64,000 nt of DNA from Streptomyces sp. NBC_00341 (lineage in GTDB: Bacteria > Actinomycetota > Actinomycetes > Streptomycetales > Streptomycetaceae), in NCBI RefSeq assembly GCF_041435055.1, contig NZ_CP108002.1:496001-560000 (forward strand), in the 5' to 3' direction. The position numbers and the translations under genes were made by a program. Within the stretch, counting starts at the first letter, position 1, and every line of letters begins with the position of its first letter. The notes beneath the pieces were generated by a model. It had not been told where the DNA came from and made no database searches. It worked only from the letters and a program-made list of their open reading frames with translations. Shown here piece after piece: positions 17,338 to 26,563 of the stretch.

Positions 17338-18032
17338 GACATCCGTTCCTGGCCGGCGCCGCCGCCGTGATCACGGCGGCGGCGCTGGCCGCCTGCGGCT
17401 CCTCCTCCGGCGGGGGCGGGGAGAAGACGGCCGGCGCCGGGTCCGCGGCCTCTGCGGGACCGGTGGCCGGCGCGCCCGCGGAGCCGGACGGCTCCGCGCA
17501 GGCCGGTCCGCGGGCCTCGCACTCCAGCGAGCCGCCCAAGACCCCGACCGACGAACTCACCCCGGCCACCGGCACGTTCACCAAGAAGCAGAAGAAGTAC
17601 CTGGTCGACCGGGTGCCCAAGGGCATGGACCCGGCGGCGGTGCTCCAGACCGGACAGGCGACCTGCGACCGGCTGACGTATCTGGTCAAGGTCGACCGGG
17701 ACATCGCGATCGGGGCCGTGGCCACGGGCGAGATCGCTGATGCCGAGCCCGCAGCCGGGCAGCTGTGCACCCAGCACAAGGAGCTGGTGGCAGAGGCCTC
17801 ACGGGCGTACCCCGACGGCCGTTACGAGAGCGCACGGCTGCGGCCGGGCCGCTACCGCGATGTCTCACCGACGAAGAGCTGCGGCTGGGAGATCACCGGG
17901 GCGAACGGCAAGGTCCTGGCGTCGGGCTCGTCCGACGACGGGAAGCGCAGCCGCATCACGATCCCGGCGGCGGCCACCGCCTTCACCTCCACAGGCTGCT
18001 ACGCCTGGCTGCCCGAAGGAGGCAACGGATGA
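17334..18032 (+). CDS. Putative lipoprotein in the EPS operon
   Basis: 232 residues. The N-terminus has a lipobox (ALAAC, Cys21) followed by a Gly/Ser-rich spacer, so it should be lipidated and outer-face anchored. The middle is Pro/Thr-rich, then a helical segment (FTKKQKKYLVDRVPKG...) with two Cys, and a C-terminal beta region (GRYRDVSPTKSCGWEI, STGCYAWLP) that resembles small extracytoplasmic modules in actinobacterial lipoproteins. No function is assigned. Start and stop overlap both neighbours by four bases, so its dose is tied to the LamG protein and the following glycosyltransferase. Confidence 0.75.
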   Translation: MRHPFLAGAAAVITAAALAACGSSSGGGGEKTAGAGSAASAGPVAGAPAEPDGSAQAGPRASHSSEPPKTPTDELTPATGTFTKKQKKYLVDRVPKGMDPAAVLQTGQATCDRLTYLVKVDRDIAIGAVATGEIADAEPAAGQLCTQHKELVAEASRAYPDGRYESARLRPGRYRDVSPTKSCGWEITGANGKVLASGSSDDGKRSRITIPAAATAFTSTGCYAWLPEGGNG

Positions 18033-18856
18033 ACAGGCTGCCGATAGCCGTGGCCATCCCCACGAAGAACGAGGGGCTCAACATCGCGGAGGCGGTGAAG
18101 TCGGTCCTCGGCCACTTCGAGGCGGTCGTGGTGGTCGACTCGCACAGCACGGACGACACGGCGAAGATCGCCGCGGAGTGCGGGGCCGAGGTCGTCATGT
18201 ACACCTGGGACGGCGGGCATCCCCGGAAGAAGCAGTGGTGCCTGGACCATGTCCGCACGGACCTGGACTGGATCCTGCTGCTCGACGGCGACGAGCGGCT
18301 GAGCCCCGGTCTGCTGGCCGAACTGCGGCAGATCTTCGCGGATCCGGACACCCCGAAGCCCGCGGCGTACGACATTCCGCTGGGGTACTGGTTCTCCGGG
18401 AAGCGGCTGCGGCACGGCTACACCATCCGCAAGCGGTCGCTGACCGACCGCACCCGCAGCCGGTACCCGGAGGTCGGGGATCTCGACGCACCCGGCATCG
18501 GTGAGGTCGAGGGCCATTACCAGCCGGTCGCTCAGAGCGCCGGGGCCCTCCGCAACCCGATCGAGCACCAGGATCTCGACCCGGTGACCGCCTGGTTCGA
18601 ACGGCACAACCGGTACTCGGACTGGGAGGCGTGGCTGGAGCACCATCCCGAGGTCAAGGAGCAGGTGCGCAGGGTCAAGTCCCGCCAGGGGCAGCTGTTC
18701 CACAAGGCGCCGTTCAAGCCGCTGGTGTCGTTCGCGTACATGTACGTGTACCGACGCGGCTTCCTGGACGGGCGGGCGGGCCTGGACTTCGCCCTGGCGA
18801 TGAGCTTCTACCGGTGGCAGATCGCCCTGAAGTCACGCGAGGCGCCCGCTCCTTGA
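18029..18856 (+). CDS. Family 2 glycosyltransferase (WaaE/KdtX-like)
   Basis: 275 residues, GT-A fold. VAIPTKNEGLNIAEAV at the start, VVVVDSHSTDDT, and the metal-binding LLLDGDERLS, with the HPRKKQWCLDH segment typical of the WaaE/KdtX-like branch. The C-terminal part is basic with a short amphipathic or membrane-contacting stretch (PLVSFAYMYVYRRGFLDG), so it probably works at the inner face of the membrane on a lipid-linked acceptor. AAGGAGG precedes ATG 18029. Donor and linkage cannot be told. It ends the rightward operon and faces the next GT4 gene head-on, with one base between the stops. Confidence 0.88.
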   Translation: MNRLPIAVAIPTKNEGLNIAEAVKSVLGHFEAVVVVDSHSTDDTAKIAAECGAEVVMYTWDGGHPRKKQWCLDHVRTDLDWILLLDGDERLSPGLLAELRQIFADPDTPKPAAYDIPLGYWFSGKRLRHGYTIRKRSLTDRTRSRYPEVGDLDAPGIGEVEGHYQPVAQSAGALRNPIEHQDLDPVTAWFERHNRYSDWEAWLEHHPEVKEQVRRVKSRQGQLFHKAPFKPLVSFAYMYVYRRGFLDGRAGLDFALAMSFYRWQIALKSREAPAP

Positions 18857-18857
18857 G

Positions 18858-20018
18858 TCACCGGCGGTTCCGGCGGACCACGTCCTCGTAGGTCCGCCGG
18901 AGCGTCCGGGTCACGACGTCGATGGTGAAGTCCGCACCGACCAGCTCCCAGGCCGCCTGTCCGGCCTCGGCGTTGGCCTTCGGCTCCAGCAGTTCCAGAA
19001 TGGCCCGCGCGACCTTGTGCGCGTTGGCCCCGTCCTCGCCCACCCGGCTGTCGATCACCCGGCCCGCACCGGCCCGCGCGACGTCGGGCCCGAGGCCGCA
19101 GGTGCGGGTGATGACCACGGGGGTGCCGACGGACATCGCCTCCAGGACCGAGACGCCGAGGGGTTCCTCGATGGACGGGAGGACGTACACATCGGCCTGC
19201 CGCCCCGCCGCGAGCACCTCATCGTGGCCGAGCGGTCCCACGTGGTCGAGCGAGTCCAGCACACCCAGCTCGCGGGCCAGCCGGAGGGTGCCGGGCAGGG
19301 CCCCGGTGTCCGGTCCCGCCAGTACGAACCGGGCGTCCGGGTGCTCGGCCAGCACGGCGGGCATCGCGGCGACGAAGTCCTGCGGGCGCTTTCGCTCCTG
19401 TATCCGGGCGAGGAAGAGCACCGTCGGCGGCCGCGCGGGGTCACGGGCCGGCTTGCGCTCCTGCGGCTGAACGCCGTTGACCAGGCGCACGGTCCGGGTG
19501 AGCGGTACCGGCGCCGCGACGGCGTTCACGTCGACGCGCTCGGCCTCCGTGAGGTGCAGCACGGCGTCCGCCCGGCGCAGGACCCTGCGTACGCCCAGCA
19601 GATCGGTCAGCTGCGCGACGCGGTTCTCTGTCGGGTCCACCATGCCGTGCGTCTGGACGATCAGCGGGGTCCCGGACGCCAGTGCGAGCAGGGCGGCGGG
19701 CAGCGTCACCAGATCGCGCATCAGATGTACGTGGACGATGTCGGCGCCGCGCATCATCCGGCGCGCGGCCAGCAGCAGCGGCCCGGAGGTGATGCCGCTG
19801 ACCTCGAACCGGGGCAGCAGATGGCGGGCCTGGTAGAGGTGGGCGGGCACCCCCTCCACGAGGGTCGGCAGCGGGCCCGCGAAGCCGTCGCCGAGCGCCA
19901 TGATCCGGGCGTCGTCCCCCGCGGCGCGCTGGACCCCGGAGAGATTCAGGGCCACCCGGGTCGGACCGCCGAAGGCGTGGTCCGGGGTGTGCAGTGTGAC
20001 GACGTGCAGGATCTTCAC
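18858..20018 (-). CDS. Family 4 glycosyltransferase
   Basis: 386 residues, GT-B fold, retaining. N-terminal MKILHVVTLHTPDHAFGGPTR, where the Gly-rich loop contacts the donor; DIVHVHLMRD; C-terminal VLFLARIQERKRPQDFVAAM; and EPLGVSVLEAMSVGTPVV, which contains the E-x7-E signature for nucleotide-sugar binding. It probably adds one sugar of the repeat unit in the cytoplasm. It is transcribed leftward from a 105-base region shared with the Wzy-like polymerase gene. Specificity is unknown. Confidence 0.9.
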   Translation of the reverse strand: MKILHVVTLHTPDHAFGGPTRVALNLSGVQRAAGDDARIMALGDGFAGPLPTLVEGVPAHLYQARHLLPRFEVSGITSGPLLLAARRMMRGADIVHVHLMRDLVTLPAALLALASGTPLIVQTHGMVDPTENRVAQLTDLLGVRRVLRRADAVLHLTEAERVDVNAVAAPVPLTRTVRLVNGVQPQERKPARDPARPPTVLFLARIQERKRPQDFVAAMPAVLAEHPDARFVLAGPDTGALPGTLRLARELGVLDSLDHVGPLGHDEVLAAGRQADVYVLPSIEEPLGVSVLEAMSVGTPVVITRTCGLGPDVARAGAGRVIDSRVGEDGANAHKVARAILELLEPKANAEAGQAAWELVGADFTIDVVTRTLRRTYEDVVRRNRR

Positions 20019-20123
20019 CAGGGTTCCCCTCGACCTCGGCAGCTGCTGCCCAGACTAGTCATCACATCCCCCCAAGTGGGTTGATTCGTTAGAGTGTTCA
20101 CAGGCTCACGGAACGGGGAACAG

Positions 20124-21638
20124 ATGACGTCCGTGCACGGGGTGGCGCCGCCCGGTCCCGTCCTGGGGGGCGGTCCGCCGAGTCCGGTGGAGCCGCCCGC
20201 CAAGCCCATGTCCTGGGCGATGCTGTCGCGCGCGATGGCCGTACCGCTCATCCTCGGTCTGGTCTGCTTCCTGCCGGCGCTGATCGCCGCGCAGCCCGGG
20301 AGCGGGACCCGCGACACCGGCTACTGGCTCCAGCTGGTGCTGACGTGTTATTCGGGGGCGCGCCTGGCGACCATGATCCTGTCCACCCGGCGGCGGCTGC
20401 TGCAGGGCGTCTTCTGGATGTTCGTGTACATCGCGATGGGGGTGGCCCCGTTCGCCCAGGCGGTGATCGGGCAGACCCCGACTCCTCTGGTCGGGCCGCG
20501 CTCCGATCTGGTGACCGCGATCGCGCTGGTCCTGGTGGGGTGCGCGGCGTTCGACCTCGGGGCGCTCCTGGCGTCCCGGCGTCCGCTGCGCAGGCGTACG
20601 GGCGCGCGCGGGGGCGGCGGCCGGGCGACCGCGCACCCGGTCCGGCTGCGGCTGCTGGTGCTGCTGGCGTTCGCCGCGAGCGGCTACTACGTGCTCAAGC
20701 TGGGCGGGCCCGCGGTCTTCTTCTCCAGCAGGCAGGAGATCAGCGCCTCGGTCGCGGAGAGCGGGGTCGTCTCCGGCGGTTCCAATGTGGGCTCCGCGTT
20801 CCTCAAGGGGTTCGGCACGGTTCCGGCGCTGCTCGCGCTGCTCTTCTACACCCGGCGGCTGGTGACGTCGCGCCGGGCCCGTCGCGCACCGTCGACCGTA
20901 CTCGCCTGGTTCGCACTGCTGATCGTGAACCTGGTGGTGAACAACCCGATCTCCAATGCCCGTTACTGGTTCCTGACGGTGCTGGTCTCGCTGCTGTTCA
21001 CCGCGTTCCCGGCCAGCGCGGCGATGTACCGCTCGGTGCTGGCCATGGGCGTGATCGGGGCCCTGGTGCTGTTCCCGTACGCCGACCGGTTCCGCTACGA
21101 CGACTCCGGGTACCGGCCGGTCGAGTCGTCCTCGGTCTTCGAGCCGCTGGCCACCAAGGACTACGACCAGACCGTCATGTTCGCCAACACCATCTCCTGG
21201 GTCGACACCCGGGGCCACACCTACGGCCGTCAACTGGCGGGCTCCGCGTTCTTCTTCGTGCCCCGGGCCGCCTGGAGCGGAAAGCCCGAGGACACCGGGG
21301 TCCGGGTCGGGCAGTGGATGGGGATGAACATGACCAACCTCTCGGCGCCGCTGTGGACCGAGCTGTGGGTCGACTTCGGCGCCCCGGGCATGATCGGCGG
21401 CTTCGCCCTGATCGGGTACGCGGCCGCGCGCACCGACCGCCGGTACGCGCGGGCGGTCTCCCGGGACGGCCCGGGGCCCGGCAGCGTCCTGGCCATCGCC
21501 GCGCCGCTGATCGCCGGGTACACCTTCATCCTGCTGCGCGGCCCGCTGTTGCAGGCGGCCGGGAAGCTGGCCATCGCCGCGCTGTGCCTGGCGCTGGTCA
21601 CGAGCTTCAGGGACCGGAACCAACAGCGGTCGCGCTGA
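20124..21638 (+). CDS. Wzy-type EPS polymerase (O-antigen polymerase family)
   Basis: 504 residues with 10-12 predicted membrane helices and a large extracytoplasmic loop (RYDDSGYRPVESSSVFEPL...SWVDTRGHTYGRQLAGSA region, about 320-400), the usual plan of oligosaccharide repeat-unit polymerases. No soluble domain. It should join flipped repeat units on the outer face. ATG 20124 follows ACGGGGAA. Its last 32 bases overlap the 3' end of the oppositely transcribed Wzx-like gene. Wzy sequences are poorly conserved, so the call rests on topology and on the neighbours. Confidence 0.78.
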   Translation: MTSVHGVAPPGPVLGGGPPSPVEPPAKPMSWAMLSRAMAVPLILGLVCFLPALIAAQPGSGTRDTGYWLQLVLTCYSGARLATMILSTRRRLLQGVFWMFVYIAMGVAPFAQAVIGQTPTPLVGPRSDLVTAIALVLVGCAAFDLGALLASRRPLRRRTGARGGGGRATAHPVRLRLLVLLAFAASGYYVLKLGGPAVFFSSRQEISASVAESGVVSGGSNVGSAFLKGFGTVPALLALLFYTRRLVTSRRARRAPSTVLAWFALLIVNLVVNNPISNARYWFLTVLVSLLFTAFPASAAMYRSVLAMGVIGALVLFPYADRFRYDDSGYRPVESSSVFEPLATKDYDQTVMFANTISWVDTRGHTYGRQLAGSAFFFVPRAAWSGKPEDTGVRVGQWMGMNMTNLSAPLWTELWVDFGAPGMIGGFALIGYAAARTDRRYARAVSRDGPGPGSVLAIAAPLIAGYTFILLRGPLLQAAGKLAIAALCLALVTSFRDRNQQRSR

Positions 21639-22851
21639 CCGGGACCGCCTCCGATCCACGGCGACGGTTCAGCCGGGCCACCCGGGTCCAGGTGGCGATC
21701 GCCTTGCAGACGGAGCCCAGGCAGAGGCCCCAGGCCGCGCCCGGCACCCCGCCGAGCCAGTAACCGCCGGCCAGGAAGCCCACCGCGGCGAGCGAGAAGA
21801 CCACCTGGATGGAGAGCGTGGTGCGCGGATCGAGCAGTCTCAGCGCCAGCAGCCCGCAGGTGCCGACGGCCATGGCCGCGTACTGGCTGCCGGTCGCGGG
21901 GAGCAGCGCCGCCGCCGTTGGCCAGGTGTCGCCCAGCAGATGGCGGCCCACGGAACCGGGCAGCAGCGCCAGGACGGTGGCCCAGCCGGCGGCGGTCGCC
22001 GCCAGTACGGCGGCCAGGGCGGCGGTGGCCCGTACGCGTAGCCGGTCGGTGGCGAGCCGTCCGAGCAGCGGGGGGCCGAAGCCGGTGGCGGAGGTGAACA
22101 GCACGTTCAGCGGGCCGAAGAGAGTGGTCGCGCCGCGCAGCGCACCGACCACGAGGGGGTTGCCGACCATGCCCAGGCCGAGCACGGAGAGCTGGCTGGT
22201 GGCGTTGCCCACCCCGAACTCGACGACGAACCGCCGGCCCAGGTGTCCGCGCCGCAGCAGTGGCGCCAGCCGCACGGGCGTCCCTGCGGTCCGCCGGTGC
22301 AGCAGGGTGACGGACAGCAGGAGTGCCGGCAGCGCGGACAGGCCCCAGACGGTGACGAGCCGGGCGGCCGAGGCGCCGTGCGGCTGCACGGTCAGCGCGC
22401 CGAGCACGCAGGCCAGCCGGAGCGTGTCCGCGCCCAGGGCCAGGTGCTGGGCCTGGAGCGTGGCGAAGGCGTAGCGGGCCGTGTCCTGTGCGAGGACGAC
22501 GGGCAGGACCAGTCCCAGCGTCATCAGGGCCCGCGCGGTGTCTCCCGCGAGCACGGCGCAGACCCCGGCGAGCGCGCCGCCGAGGACGGCCGAGACGAGC
22601 AGGGTGAGCGCGACGGCGGAGCGGCAGGCGCCACGGGTCTCCTCGCCCGCGCCCCGGCGCAGCACGAGCGGCTGTCCGGTGTAGGCGCCGAAGACGCCGA
22701 GCAGCACGGTGAAGACCAGGTAGACGCCGGAGAACCGGGCGAAGTCGGAGACGGTGGAGAGCCGGGCCGCCACCACCAGCACCAGGATGTTGGTGAGCGC
22801 CGCCACCCCCTGGTCGGCGACCGAGCAGACGACCGCCGTGCGTGCCTTCAT
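21607..22851 (-). CDS. Wzx-type polysaccharide flippase
   Basis: 414 residues with about 12 membrane helices (ALTNILVLVVAARL at the start, regular hydrophobic segments throughout), matching the MOP/polysaccharide-biosynthesis exporter plan. It should flip the undecaprenyl-linked repeat unit for the Wzy-like polymerase. Its ATG overlaps the stop of the Wzz-like gene (four bases), so the Wzx-like, Wzz-like and WcaI-like genes form one leftward operon. Its 3' end overlaps the convergent Wzy-like gene by 32 bases. Confidence 0.82.
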   Translation of the reverse strand: MKARTAVVCSVADQGVAALTNILVLVVAARLSTVSDFARFSGVYLVFTVLLGVFGAYTGQPLVLRRGAGEETRGACRSAVALTLLVSAVLGGALAGVCAVLAGDTARALMTLGLVLPVVLAQDTARYAFATLQAQHLALGADTLRLACVLGALTVQPHGASAARLVTVWGLSALPALLLSVTLLHRRTAGTPVRLAPLLRRGHLGRRFVVEFGVGNATSQLSVLGLGMVGNPLVVGALRGATTLFGPLNVLFTSATGFGPPLLGRLATDRLRVRATAALAAVLAATAAGWATVLALLPGSVGRHLLGDTWPTAAALLPATGSQYAAMAVGTCGLLALRLLDPRTTLSIQVVFSLAAVGFLAGGYWLGGVPGAAWGLCLGSVCKAIATWTRVARLNRRRGSEAVPVSATAVGSGP

Positions 22852-24623
22852 CTCTGTCCCGCGGAACTGCTGTGGTCGCTGCCGCCGCTGTGGCCGTTTC
22901 CGCCGCCGTGCCAGGTACTGCCGCCGTCCAGGGTGCGCAGGCCGAGTGTCTCCGCGGGGTCTCCGGCACGGCCGCCGGTCCGGCCGGGCCCGTCCGGGTG
23001 CGGGCGGCCGCCCTGCCCGTCGCGCCCCGGTCCCGGTGCCTGTCCTTCATGGGCGCGGCGCTTGGCCGCCTTCCGGCGTGCCCGGCGCTCGAGGCGCCCG
23101 TGACCGGGGTGCAGCAGGGTGCCGAGCACGGACCCGCCCGCGGCGCCGATGATCTCGCGGATCCGCTCCAGGTCGCTGCGGTGCACCTCGCGCGGGTCGC
23201 AGACCACCACGACGCCCTCCACCCGGTCGATGAGCGCGACGGCGTCGGCGTACGAGAGGACGGGCGGGGCGAGCACGATGACGACGGCTCCGGGCCGGCC
23301 GCCCTCCGCGAGGATCCGGCCGACGGGCGCGGAGGTCAGGGCGCGCGGCACGTTGTCCATCCGGCGGCCCGCGATCAGGGTGAAGGCCCCGGAGCCGGGC
23401 ACGTCCACATTGGTGCGGCTGTCCGAGGGCCAGCCGCGCTCGTCGCGCTCTGCGGGCCGGTGGGGCCGCCCGCCCCGGTTCGCGGCGCCGAGGTCCCTGG
23501 CCAGTGACGGGGTGCGCAGATCGGCCTCGACCAGCAGGACGTCGCGCCCCATCTCCGCGAAGGCGGCAGCCAGGTTGACCGCCGCGGCGGCGGCCATGGC
23601 GTTGTCGCCGCGGGGCGCCGTGACCAGGAGGCGTCGCCGCTCGGCGAACGAGGGGTCGTAGGCGAGCCGGAAGGCGACCGCCCGGTACTCCTCCGCCAGC
23701 CTGCTCCCGCCGCGTCCGATGGCGAGCAGCCGGCCCGCCCCGGCGCGTTCCCTGGGCAGGGTGCCCAGCAGCGGGGCACCCAGTGAGCGGACGAGTTCCC
23801 TGGTGGAGCGGACCGCCGGGTCGAAGACGAGCCGTACCCAGGACAGCAGCAGGCCGAGGGCGAGTCCGACGACGCCGCCGAGTCCGAGGAGCAGGGGCAG
23901 CCCCGCGCCGGTGGGCCGCTCGGGCGCGACGGGCTTCTTGTTCAGGTAGCCGGGCGTGGTGTCGAGCGCGCGCAGCTCCGAGATCTTCTGGCTCAGTTCG
24001 GAGATGGCGACGATGATGTTGGCTCGGGCGCTGGTGACGTCGCTGCCGGCGGCGCCGGTCTCCTGCTCGGCCAGCCGGTCGCGCTGCTCCGTGAGCGGCT
24101 TCAGCTGGGCGCGGTAGCCGTCGACCATGTTGTCGATGCTGTTCTCGGTGCGCTCGCGGCGGATCTCCAGGTAGGCCTCGGCGAGCGCCTGGGCGCGCGC
24201 CCTGGCCTGTTCCGGGTCGCGGGCGGTGTAGGAGAACCTGAGCACGAGGGTGTTGGGCGGGTTGGTGACCTGGAGGCCGGTCAGCAGCTTGCCGACCTCG
24301 ATCCGGTCGCCGTGCTTGACCAGCGAGCCGACGGCCACGGTACCCACGGCGTCGCTGACGGCCGTCTGTCGTTCGGAGCCGATGTTGATGCCCTTGTCGG
24401 CCGAGGCGCCCGCCGCGAACGGGTCGGAGGCGGCCGAGCGCACCGACACCTCTCCGATGGAGGTGTAGGTGTCCTCGCCGCTCAGGGCGAGCCAGCCGCC
24501 GCCGAGCAGCCCGAGGACCACGCCGCACGCGAGCAGGACGCGGTAGCGCAGGAGCTGCCTGAACTGATCCCGCAGCAGGGCGGGTTCGTCCTGGTCCTCC
24601 AGAGCGCGGATCGGCTGGGTCAT
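22848..24623 (-). CDS. Wzz/BY-kinase-type chain-length protein lacking a P-loop
   Basis: 591 residues. Wzz domain with TM1 near 26-48, an extracytoplasmic part with coiled-coil-forming helices (ARDPEQARARAQALAEAYLEI...), and TM2 near 237-260. The cytoplasmic part is shaped like a BY-kinase/ParA ATPase but its Walker A is ruined: GDNAMAAAAAVN (339-341 onward) stands where GEGKST belongs, and the A' motif is VLLVEADLR, with Glu366 for the usual Asp. The C-terminus is basic, then Gly/His/Ser-rich, without a Tyr cluster. It probably sets polymer length as a scaffold without kinase activity. Four-base overlaps link it to both neighbours. Confidence 0.87.
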   Translation of the reverse strand: MTQPIRALEDQDEPALLRDQFRQLLRYRVLLACGVVLGLLGGGWLALSGEDTYTSIGEVSVRSAASDPFAAGASADKGINIGSERQTAVSDAVGTVAVGSLVKHGDRIEVGKLLTGLQVTNPPNTLVLRFSYTARDPEQARARAQALAEAYLEIRRERTENSIDNMVDGYRAQLKPLTEQRDRLAEQETGAAGSDVTSARANIIVAISELSQKISELRALDTTPGYLNKKPVAPERPTGAGLPLLLGLGGVVGLALGLLLSWVRLVFDPAVRSTRELVRSLGAPLLGTLPRERAGAGRLLAIGRGGSRLAEEYRAVAFRLAYDPSFAERRRLLVTAPRGDNAMAAAAAVNLAAAFAEMGRDVLLVEADLRTPSLARDLGAANRGGRPHRPAERDERGWPSDSRTNVDVPGSGAFTLIAGRRMDNVPRALTSAPVGRILAEGGRPGAVVIVLAPPVLSYADAVALIDRVEGVVVVCDPREVHRSDLERIREIIGAAGGSVLGTLLHPGHGRLERRARRKAAKRRAHEGQAPGPGRDGQGGRPHPDGPGRTGGRAGDPAETLGLRTLDGGSTWHGGGNGHSGGSDHSSSAGQR

Positions 24624-25903
24624 CGGCGTGGTCTCCCTTGGGCGGCGTCCTGAAGGACCTCGGTGAGCAGTGCGTCGAAGCGGGCGAGACCGGCCTCCCG
24701 GCCGAGGTGCTGTGCCACGTAGCGGGGGCCGTGGGCGCCGAGTTCGTCGGCGGCGGCCGGCTGCTCGACGAGCTTGCGGACGGCCGCCAGCACCGCGGCC
24801 GGGTCCTCGGGCGCGACGAGCAGCCCGGCCCCGGAGCGCTGCACCTCCTGGGCCGTGCCCCCCTCGTCCGCCACGGAGGCGACGACGGGGCGGCCGGAGA
24901 CGAGGTACGAGGTCAGCTTGGAGGGCACGCTCATGTCGAGTACGGACGCACGCTGGGTGACGGCGAGGACATCGGCGGCGGCCAGCACGTCGGTGAACTC
25001 GTCCGCCCCCGCCGCCGGCAGGAACTCGACGTTGGGCAGCCCGCGCGCACGCGCCAGCAGGGCTTCGCGCTGGTTGCCGTCGCCCATCAGCACGACGCGT
25101 ATCGCGGGGGCGAGCCGGGCCGCGTCGATCAGGACCTCCAGGCCCTGCTTGAGCCCCATGTTCCCGGAGTGCAGGACCACCGGGGCGCCCTCTGGCCAGC
25201 CCAGCCGCGCCCTGGTCACGGCACGGTCGGCCGAAGGGGGCTGCACGTGGGTCCAGTTGGGGACGAGCCGGATGCGCCCCGGGTCGACGCCGTAGGCGGT
25301 GACCCGGGGGACGAAGCTCTCGTGGATGACGCCGACGAGCGCGGCGGCACGCAGCGCGTACCGCTCGGCCCGGGACGCCACCGCCGCCGCCCTGTCCCCG
25401 CCGCGGATGCCGCTCTGCGCGGCGGCGGCGCCCATCAGGTCCTGCACGACGGGTATGTAGGGGACGCGGTGGCGGCGGGCCAGCCGCGCGCCCAGGACGC
25501 CGCCCGCGAGGCTCGGCAGCTGGGAGATCACCGCGTCCGGCCGCACCGAGGGCGGGGAGACCAGACCGTGTGCGAGGACGGTTGCCTCGAAGGCGGCTCT
25601 GCGCAGGGCACTCTGACGGGGCGGTACATAGTGTCTTCGCCGGTGCACCGTCACCCCCGAACGTTCCTCCTCGGCCCGCCACACACCCCGGTACTCCGGC
25701 TCGGTCCGCCAGGACGGATAGTGCGGCATACCGGTCAGCACATGGGTCTCGGCGCCGGACGCGGCCCAGTGTTCCGCGAGTTGAGCGGCGTACGGGCCGA
25801 TTCCGGTCAGCTCCGGCGCGTAGTTGGTCGAGACGACCAGCAGGCGGCGGTTCCGGAACGGCTCGTGCTGACCCGCGTACGGCAGCTGATCTGCGTCTGA
25901 CAT
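24620..25903 (-). CDS. WcaI-like family 4 glycosyltransferase
   Basis: 427 residues. RLLVVSTNYAPELTGIGPYAAQLAEHW and HVLTGMPHYPSWRTEPEYRGVWR are hallmarks of the WcaI branch (colanic acid glycosyltransferase). VVLHSGNMGLKQGLEVLI and the donor-side SVPSKLTSYLVSGRPVVASV complete the GT-B fold. It likely adds a hexose or fucose to the lipid-linked intermediate. It is the first gene of the leftward WcaI-Wzz-Wzx operon; its stop overlaps the Wzz-like start. Together with gmd and fcl it supports a fucose-containing polymer resembling colanic acid in logic, although the linkage is unproven. Confidence 0.88.
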   Translation of the reverse strand: MSDADQLPYAGQHEPFRNRRLLVVSTNYAPELTGIGPYAAQLAEHWAASGAETHVLTGMPHYPSWRTEPEYRGVWRAEEERSGVTVHRRRHYVPPRQSALRRAAFEATVLAHGLVSPPSVRPDAVISQLPSLAGGVLGARLARRHRVPYIPVVQDLMGAAAAQSGIRGGDRAAAVASRAERYALRAAALVGVIHESFVPRVTAYGVDPGRIRLVPNWTHVQPPSADRAVTRARLGWPEGAPVVLHSGNMGLKQGLEVLIDAARLAPAIRVVLMGDGNQREALLARARGLPNVEFLPAAGADEFTDVLAAADVLAVTQRASVLDMSVPSKLTSYLVSGRPVVASVADEGGTAQEVQRSGAGLLVAPEDPAAVLAAVRKLVEQPAAADELGAHGPRYVAQHLGREAGLARFDALLTEVLQDAAQGRPRR

Positions 25904-26116
25904 CGGACGGTCGCCTTCCCCCCGGAGCCACCGGTGTTCCCCCCAAGGAACAGCCCCAAAAGTGAGCTTATCCGTTCACGAGATGCGCAAGTGGTCTTCA
26001 CAGTAAGGTCGTTGCACGATCAACACCGATACCGATATCCCACGGGACCGGACGCCATGTCCGGAAACCTTCCGGTGGGACACGGACATCGCGTTCACCG
26101 TGGGGGGAGAGAACGG
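25904..26116. promoter_or_regulatory. Divergent promoter region, WcaI operon / cytidylyltransferase
   Basis: 213 bases, less GC-rich than its surroundings, between two outward-facing starts. It must contain the promoters of both. Candidate AT-rich elements lie around 25965-26040, but no pair of hexamers is clear enough to name. Confidence 0.45.
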
Positions 26117-26563
26117 ATGGTGCACAGGGTCGGCTACGCGCCGGGTGTCTACGACCTGTTCCACGTGGGTCACCTCAACATCCTGCGGCATGCCCGCAGT
26201 CAGTGCGACTACCTCGTCGCGGGGGTCGTCTCGGACGAGATGGCGGCGCTCGCGAAGGGCCACAGACCGGTCATCCCGCTGCCGGAGCGGCTGGAGATCG
26301 TACGGAGCGTCCGGTACGTGGACGCCGCGTTCGTCGAGACCGTCCCCGACAAGGTGGAGACCTGGCAGCAGGTCAGGTTCGACGTCATCTTCAAGGGCGA
26401 CGACTGGCGGGACACGGAGAAGGGCAGACGGCTCGAACGCGACTTCGCGGAGGTCGGCGTGGAGGTCGTCTACTTCCCGTACACCGTGCACACGTCCAGC
26501 ACCCAGCTGCGCCGGGCGCTGGACTCGCTGGTCAGCCTGCCCGGAGCGCTTTCAGCTCCCTGA
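26117..26563 (+). CDS. Glycerol-3-phosphate-type cytidylyltransferase
   Basis: 148 residues of the TagD/RfaE-C nucleotidyltransferase family: GYAPGVYDLFHVGHLNIL with the HxGH motif (HVGH), FKGDDWRDTEKGRRL, and the C-terminal HTSSTQLRR, which stands for the nucleotide-binding RTxGxST loop. It makes CDP-activated glycerol, ethanolamine or another alcohol phosphate. ATG 26117 has GGGGAGAG upstream. Its 3' end overlaps, tail to tail by 32 bases, a CDP-alcohol phosphotransferase gene, so product and user are adjacent. It may decorate the exopolysaccharide or build a wall polymer. Confidence 0.85.
   Translation: MVHRVGYAPGVYDLFHVGHLNILRHARSQCDYLVAGVVSDEMAALAKGHRPVIPLPERLEIVRSVRYVDAAFVETVPDKVETWQQVRFDVIFKGDDWRDTEKGRRLERDFAEVGVEVVYFPYTVHTSSTQLRRALDSLVSLPGALSAP

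Noticed and set aside
22848..24623. Annotation as active tyrosine autokinase
   Set aside because: No GK[ST] P-loop and no C-terminal Tyr cluster.
24624..25946. N-terminal extension of the Wzz-like frame
   Set aside because: The extension lies antiparallel-in-frame with the WcaI-like gene, is Arg/Gly-rich, and the ATG at 24623 has the usual four-base coupling.
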